A stretch of 64,000 bases of DNA from NCBI RefSeq assembly GCF_947497935.1, contig NZ_CANMIO010000006.1, positions 1-64,000 of the forward strand, written 5' to 3'. Below are positions 60,380 to 64,000 of the stretch, piece by piece. The stretch comes from an uncultured Shewanella sp. (lineage in GTDB: Bacteria; Pseudomonadota; Gammaproteobacteria; Enterobacterales; Shewanellaceae). Under the pieces are notes generated by a model. The model had not been told where the DNA came from. It ran no database searches and worked only from the letters and a program-made list of their open reading frames with translations. How positions within the stretch are numbered: position 1 is the stretch's first letter; each line of letters opens with the position of its first letter. Position numbers and translations under genes: made by a program.

Positions 60380-60712
60380 GCCCAAAGTGTAATATTCATT
60401 GGCGTCGGCCAGCCAAGATTAAAACTGGATAAGTTGACCGTTGACCGTTGACCGTTGACCGTTGGCGGTACGGCGTAAGCTCAAAGTGTAATATTCATTG
60501 GTGTGGGTCAACCTACATTGATGCTAGACAAGTTGACCGTTGGCGGTACGGCGTAAGCCCAAAGTGTAATATTCATTGGTGTGGGTCAACCTACATTGAA
60601 GCTAGACAAGTTGACCGTTGGCGGTACGGCGTAAGCCCAAAGTGTAATATTCATTGGCGTCGGCCAGCCAAGATTAAAACTGGATAAATTGACCGTTGGT
60701 GGTACAGCTTAG
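60323..60712 (+). repeat. Tandem array of tldD 3'-end copies
   Basis: Five copies starting at 60323 (inside tldD), 60401, 60500, 60578 and 60656. The period is 78 bp (26 codons including a stop); the second copy has a 21-bp insertion. Each reads GVGQP[T/R][16 protein letters not shown] in the tldD frame, joined by AQSVIFI codons. Copies 1, 3 and 4 are nearly identical; copies 2 and 5 begin with a version carrying about ten synonymous changes, and copy 5 ends in TAG. No separate gene is seen in 60380-60827. Confidence 0.93.
60436..60463 (+). repeat. 7-bp tandem repeat (GACCGTT) x4
   Basis: Four copies inside the second array unit; the three extra units make the 21-bp insertion and create an in-frame TGA. 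Confidence 0.9.
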
Positions 60713-60827
60713 TCAACGGCAGAAAAGCTAGGATTTAGCGAACAAATAATCGACTAAGTCCTAGCGAGCAAAACTTAGCAATGCTAGTATCTACTAATTA
60801 ATTAGAGTAAATACTCTAGAGGTGTCG

Positions 60828-62219
60828 ATGAAACGTTCGTTGTGTGCTCTTTTGCTAGTCTTGCCGTTAACCGCTCAGGCCAAAACCATGGCCTTCGACC
60901 AGGCATGGCAGCAGCTGATTACCGTCAGTGATAAACTGCAAGCGGGGGCTCAAGAGGTCAATCGTGCAGCGGCCGAACGAGATGCGGGTGAAGATATGAA
61001 CCTGCCGTCGATTAACCTCACTGGTAGCTATACGCGCTTAGAAAAACCGATAGAGTTAGATCTACGGGATCTAAATCCGCTTGCTTCCCTCGATCCCGCA
61101 AGCTTACCGCCAGCTCTTGGTGGCGCTCTCGCTGGGATCCCGGGTTCAATGTTTGTCACTCCCTTTACCGAACAAGATATCTTTCGCTCAAGCCTACAGG
61201 CTATGTGGCCTATCTACACGGGCGGAAAAATTACTGCGGCTCAAGGGATCCACGAAGCCCATGTTGCCGAGAAAGAGCAGCAACTGAAGCTGACAACTCG
61301 CGATCTATTTGTGCAGTTGGTCGATAGGTACTATGCGGTGGCCGTGACTGAGGCGCTAGCACAAACACAATCTGAGCTGGTGGACTCACTCACGCTACAC
61401 GCATCTCAAGCTGAAAAGCTGGAAGAGCAAGGGCAAATAGCCAAGGTGGAGCGACTCAATGCGCAAGTCGCATTGGAAAATGCTCGCGTCAGTTATGGCA
61501 GTGCAAAACGTCAGTCTGAAATGGCGATGATCGCCTTGTCTAGAATGCTGCATGAGCGAGCTGTCGATACCACCTCGCCATTATTTATGTTGCACAGTGC
61601 ACCCTCATTACCGCAATTGACGCAGCTCACTCTTAATCAACATCCGGCATTGAGGTTACTCGAAGCTAAAGAAGAGCAGGCCCAAGGCTTGGTTGATGTT
61701 GAGAAAGGCAGCTATTTACCGACAGTTTTTCTCTATGGTAATTACACTCTCTACGAAGATGACAGCCTATTTGCCCAGATCGAACCCGATTGGATGCTAG
61801 GTGTTGGGGTTACCGTGCCACTACTGAGCCGTGATGGGCGTGGTGGAAAGGTCGAGGCGGCTAAGAGCGCATTATTACAAGCTAGGTACACCAAGGCGCA
61901 GACCCAGCAAGATCTGAGCTTATTGTTGGATCAGAGCTATCGTCAGTTATTGCAGGCGCAAGAAGAGGTGGTGTCGTTAAACACTTCCATGAGCCTAGCG
62001 CAAGAGAATAAAAGGCTTCGAGATATCGCCTTTAAGCAGGGCCTGTCGACCTCAATCGAAAAGGTGGATGCGGAGCTAAAGCTTAACGCGGTCGCCACCC
62101 AGCAGCTTGGGGCACAATATCGATATGTACAAGCATACGCAAGACTGATGGCGATAAGCGGTCAGGTTGATGAATTTATAGGTAGAAGTATTAAGCAAGG
62201 GGACACCAATGCGTACTAA
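60828..62219 (+). CDS. TolC-family outer-membrane efflux protein
   Basis: 463 aa from ATG 60828 (AGAGG site 5 bp upstream; a GTG 6 bp earlier is less likely). Signal peptide ends AQA (about 18). Two OEP repeats of long helices and short strands (about 30-230 and 250-450). The membrane fusion gene starts inside its last codons (11-bp overlap), so this is the outer-membrane exit duct of a tripartite exporter. Confidence 0.93.
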   Translation: MKRSLCALLLVLPLTAQAKTMAFDQAWQQLITVSDKLQAGAQEVNRAAAERDAGEDMNLPSINLTGSYTRLEKPIELDLRDLNPLASLDPASLPPALGGALAGIPGSMFVTPFTEQDIFRSSLQAMWPIYTGGKITAAQGIHEAHVAEKEQQLKLTTRDLFVQLVDRYYAVAVTEALAQTQSELVDSLTLHASQAEKLEEQGQIAKVERLNAQVALENARVSYGSAKRQSEMAMIALSRMLHERAVDTTSPLFMLHSAPSLPQLTQLTLNQHPALRLLEAKEEQAQGLVDVEKGSYLPTVFLYGNYTLYEDDSLFAQIEPDWMLGVGVTVPLLSRDGRGGKVEAAKSALLQARYTKAQTQQDLSLLLDQSYRQLLQAQEEVVSLNTSMSLAQENKRLRDIAFKQGLSTSIEKVDAELKLNAVATQQLGAQYRYVQAYARLMAISGQVDEFIGRSIKQGDTNAY

Positions 62220-63180
62220 TCGCATCTTGGCCGCAGTGGCATTCATCGTTTTAATTGGCGCTCTGGTATATGGATTAATCTTGGCTTATTCACCTAAGCC
62301 ACAAATGCTACAAGGGCAGATTGAGGCGCGTGAATATAACATCTCCTCAAAAGTGCCTGGTCGAGTCGAAGAAGTATTGGTTCGTCGCGGTGACAAGGTT
62401 ACTGAGGGCGATCTGTTATATGCGATCTACAGCCCAGAGCTAAAAGCTAAGTTGATGCAGGCTGAAGGTGGCCGTGATGCCGCGCTGGCCATGCAGCAAG
62501 AAGCGGACAATGGGGCGCGTAAGCAGCAAGTCGCCGCTTCTAAAGAGCAGTGGCTAAAAGCACAAGCAGCGGCTAAGTTGGCCCGCACCACCTTCGATCG
62601 CGTCGAAGTGCTATTTAACGAAGGTGTACTCGCAAGGCAGAAGCGTGATGAAGCCTTTACTCAGTGGCAAGCGGCTAATTATACCGAGCAAGCTGCACTG
62701 GCCATGTACCAGATGACAGATGAAGGCGCTCGAGTTGAAACCAAGGCCGCAGCTGCAGGTAATGCGCGTATGGCCGAAGGCGCAGTTAACGAAGTCTCAG
62801 CCATTCTTGCTGATAGCCAAATGCGTTCACCTAAAACCGGTGAGATAAGTGAAGTACTGCTGCAGGCGGGAGAGTTGGCCCCAAGTGGCTTCCCTGTGGT
62901 CAGTTTAATCGACATGAATGATGCCTGGGCTGTGTTCCAAGTGCGTGAAGATCTGTTAAAGCAGTTTAAGCAAGGTGATGTGCTTAAATTAACTATCCCT
63001 GCACTGGCTCGAGAAGTGGAATTCACAGTGAGTCATATTAGCGTTATGGGGGACTTTGCTACTTGGCGTGCAACTGAAAGTGGCCATGACTTCGATATGC
63101 GGACTTTTGAGGTGGAGTTGCGCCCGAATGAAGCTATTGCAGATTTAAGAGTGGGTATGTCGGTTCTGTTCACGCTTTAA
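62209..63180 (+). CDS. HlyD-family membrane fusion protein
   Basis: 323 aa. Membrane anchor (about 8-27), lipoyl/barrel-sandwich halves (GQIEAREYNISSKVPGRVEEVLVRRGDKVTEGDLL and SQMRSPKTGEISEVLLQAGELAP) around a helical hairpin (about 75-195), then beta-barrel domain. Resembles YhiI-type adaptors that couple ABC-2 exporters to TolC. Confidence 0.94.
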   Translation: MRTNRILAAVAFIVLIGALVYGLILAYSPKPQMLQGQIEAREYNISSKVPGRVEEVLVRRGDKVTEGDLLYAIYSPELKAKLMQAEGGRDAALAMQQEADNGARKQQVAASKEQWLKAQAAAKLARTTFDRVEVLFNEGVLARQKRDEAFTQWQAANYTEQAALAMYQMTDEGARVETKAAAAGNARMAEGAVNEVSAILADSQMRSPKTGEISEVLLQAGELAPSGFPVVSLIDMNDAWAVFQVREDLLKQFKQGDVLKLTIPALAREVEFTVSHISVMGDFATWRATESGHDFDMRTFEVELRPNEAIADLRVGMSVLFTL

Positions 63181-63209
63181 GTGGTGAGGGCTACTATGAG
63201 GTTAAGGCT

Positions 63210-64000
63210 GTGATAAAGGCGCTTAAGAGAGAGTTCTCCGCCCTGTTGGACGACCCGTGGCAGTTGGCGTTAATTAGTTATATTCCACTGCTGAGCATCA
63301 TCGGGCTATGGCTATTATTTAGTGCAGGTCTGCCAAGACAGCTTCCTGTTGCTGTGGTTGATCTGGATAACAGCCAAGTGAGTCGATCTTTGGCACGTCA
63401 ATTACAAGCTAACCCAGTGACTAAACCTGTAAGTTATAGCGAGCTTTCAAGTGCAGAAGCGGCAATGAAGCAAGGAGAGGTTTATGCCTTGCTGGTTTTG
63501 CCCTATGGCCTTAACCGCGATCTACTTACCGCTAAAACGCCAATCATTGATATCCGTTATAACAGTCAATTCCTGCTAGTGGGTAAGTTATTATCAAGCC
63601 AGCTATTAGCCACTATGGCTGATGGGTTGAAACCTTTGGGTGAGCTGAAACTGCTGGCTGCTGGGGTCTCGCCTGAACGAGTTGCAGTTAACCTCAGCCC
63701 TGTCAGTAGTCAAACAACGGCGCTATTTAATCGTAATACTAACTATGTGGGCTTTTTAGTGCCCCCAGTGTTGATTGCGCTACTGCAGCTTTTGGCCATG
63801 ATGGTGTTTGCTAATAGCCTTAATCGGGAACTGCGCTGGAATACGACTAAGCAGTGGTATGAGCTTGGCTTGTGGAAAGTGATTGCGGCTAAGGTGTTAT
63901 TTTATACTCCGCTGGTATTGCTCCATGGTAGCTTTATTTTAGCGCTTATTTATCTGTTTCTTGAGCTTCCTATCGCAGGTAGCATAGCTGTGATCTTGTT
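63210..64000 (+). CDS. ABC-2 type transport permease, truncated by window end
   Basis: At least 263 codons, open to the window end. GTG 63210 has GAGG and AAGG upstream and gives the expected start IKALKREFSALLDDPWQL. One membrane helix near residue 22, a large periplasmic loop (about 45-165: LPVAVVDLDNSQVSRSLARQL) and further helices from about 180, as in YhhJ/YbhR permeases. Third part of the exporter with the TolC and HlyD proteins; the ATP-binding subunit is expected beyond the window or within another permease gene. Confidence 0.9.
   Translation, partial: MIKALKREFSALLDDPWQLALISYIPLLSIIGLWLLFSAGLPRQLPVAVVDLDNSQVSRSLARQLQANPVTKPVSYSELSSAEAAMKQGEVYALLVLPYGLNRDLLTAKTPIIDIRYNSQFLLVGKLLSSQLLATMADGLKPLGELKLLAAGVSPERVAVNLSPVSSQTTALFNRNTNYVGFLVPPVLIALLQLLAMMVFANSLNRELRWNTTKQWYELGLWKVIAAKVLFYTPLVLLHGSFILALIYLFLELPIAGSIAVIL

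Noticed and set aside
60448..60687. Plus-strand 79-codon open frame with repeats of VDRWRYGV and KCNIHWCGS
   Set aside because: It is the wrong-frame reading of the tldD tail array; its periodicity is the 78-bp repeat and there is no ribosome site.
60323..60712. CRISPR or integron-like array
   Set aside because: The repeated unit is coding sequence of tldD with no unique spacers, no recombinase and no attC-like sites.

Overview
The window reads as chromosomal core DNA of a Shewanella-like gammaproteobacterium. The main reasons are a complete MSHA type IV pilus locus in the Vibrio/Shewanella order (csrD/mshH, mshI to mshQ), placed directly upstream of mreBCD-maf-rng-yhdP-nit-tldD, and the blocks ubiE-ubiJ-ubiB-tatABC...hemB and hslVU-ftsN-argS-priA. 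Species cannot be fixed from sequence alone. No rRNA, tRNA, prophage, insertion sequence or CRISPR array was seen.

Left part, mostly minus strand (1-11400): about 420 bp packed with small perfect inverted repeats, then (in transcription order) ubiE, ubiJ, ubiB (ubiquinone), tatA, tatB, tatC (twin-arginine export), a terminator, a small secreted protein, tatD, a membrane-bound diguanylate cyclase and hemB. Upstream of these lie a formimidoylglutamase-like gene and rraA. Middle part (11.7-28 kb): a YgjV-like membrane protein, a PAP2 phosphatase overlapped by an MJ1255/VC2487-type glycosyltransferase with a TTG start, a Crp/Fnr-type regulator facing a TsgA-like transporter and purine nucleoside phosphorylase, a DUF971 protein, hslVU, ftsN, argS, priA, a FimV-like secreted protein, rpmE with a structured leader, a secreted nuclease and a short malic enzyme.

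Right part, all plus strand (28-64 kb): csrD, then mshI, a PilN-like gene, mshJ, K, L, M, N, E, G, F, B, two tandem mshA major pilins, mshC, D, O, P and a large PA14-containing mshQ, many of them translationally coupled. Next come mreB-mreC-mreD-maf-rng-yhdP-nit-tldD and a tripartite efflux set (TolC, HlyD, ABC-2 permease) cut by the window end. A diguanylate cyclase, a degenerate GGDEF-EAL protein (CsrD) and MshE, whose N-terminal domain family binds c-di-GMP, tie the region to surface attachment.

Most unusual features: (1) the 3' end of tldD is followed by four more 78-bp-period copies of its own last codons, in two synonymously diverged versions; (2) the hairpin-packed left end; (3) yhdP and nit overlap by 77 bp in different frames; (4) the mshA duplication with identical N-termini and diverged C-termini, behind a strong leader hairpin; (5) several short tandem repeats, including a 105-bp internal duplication in mshN.
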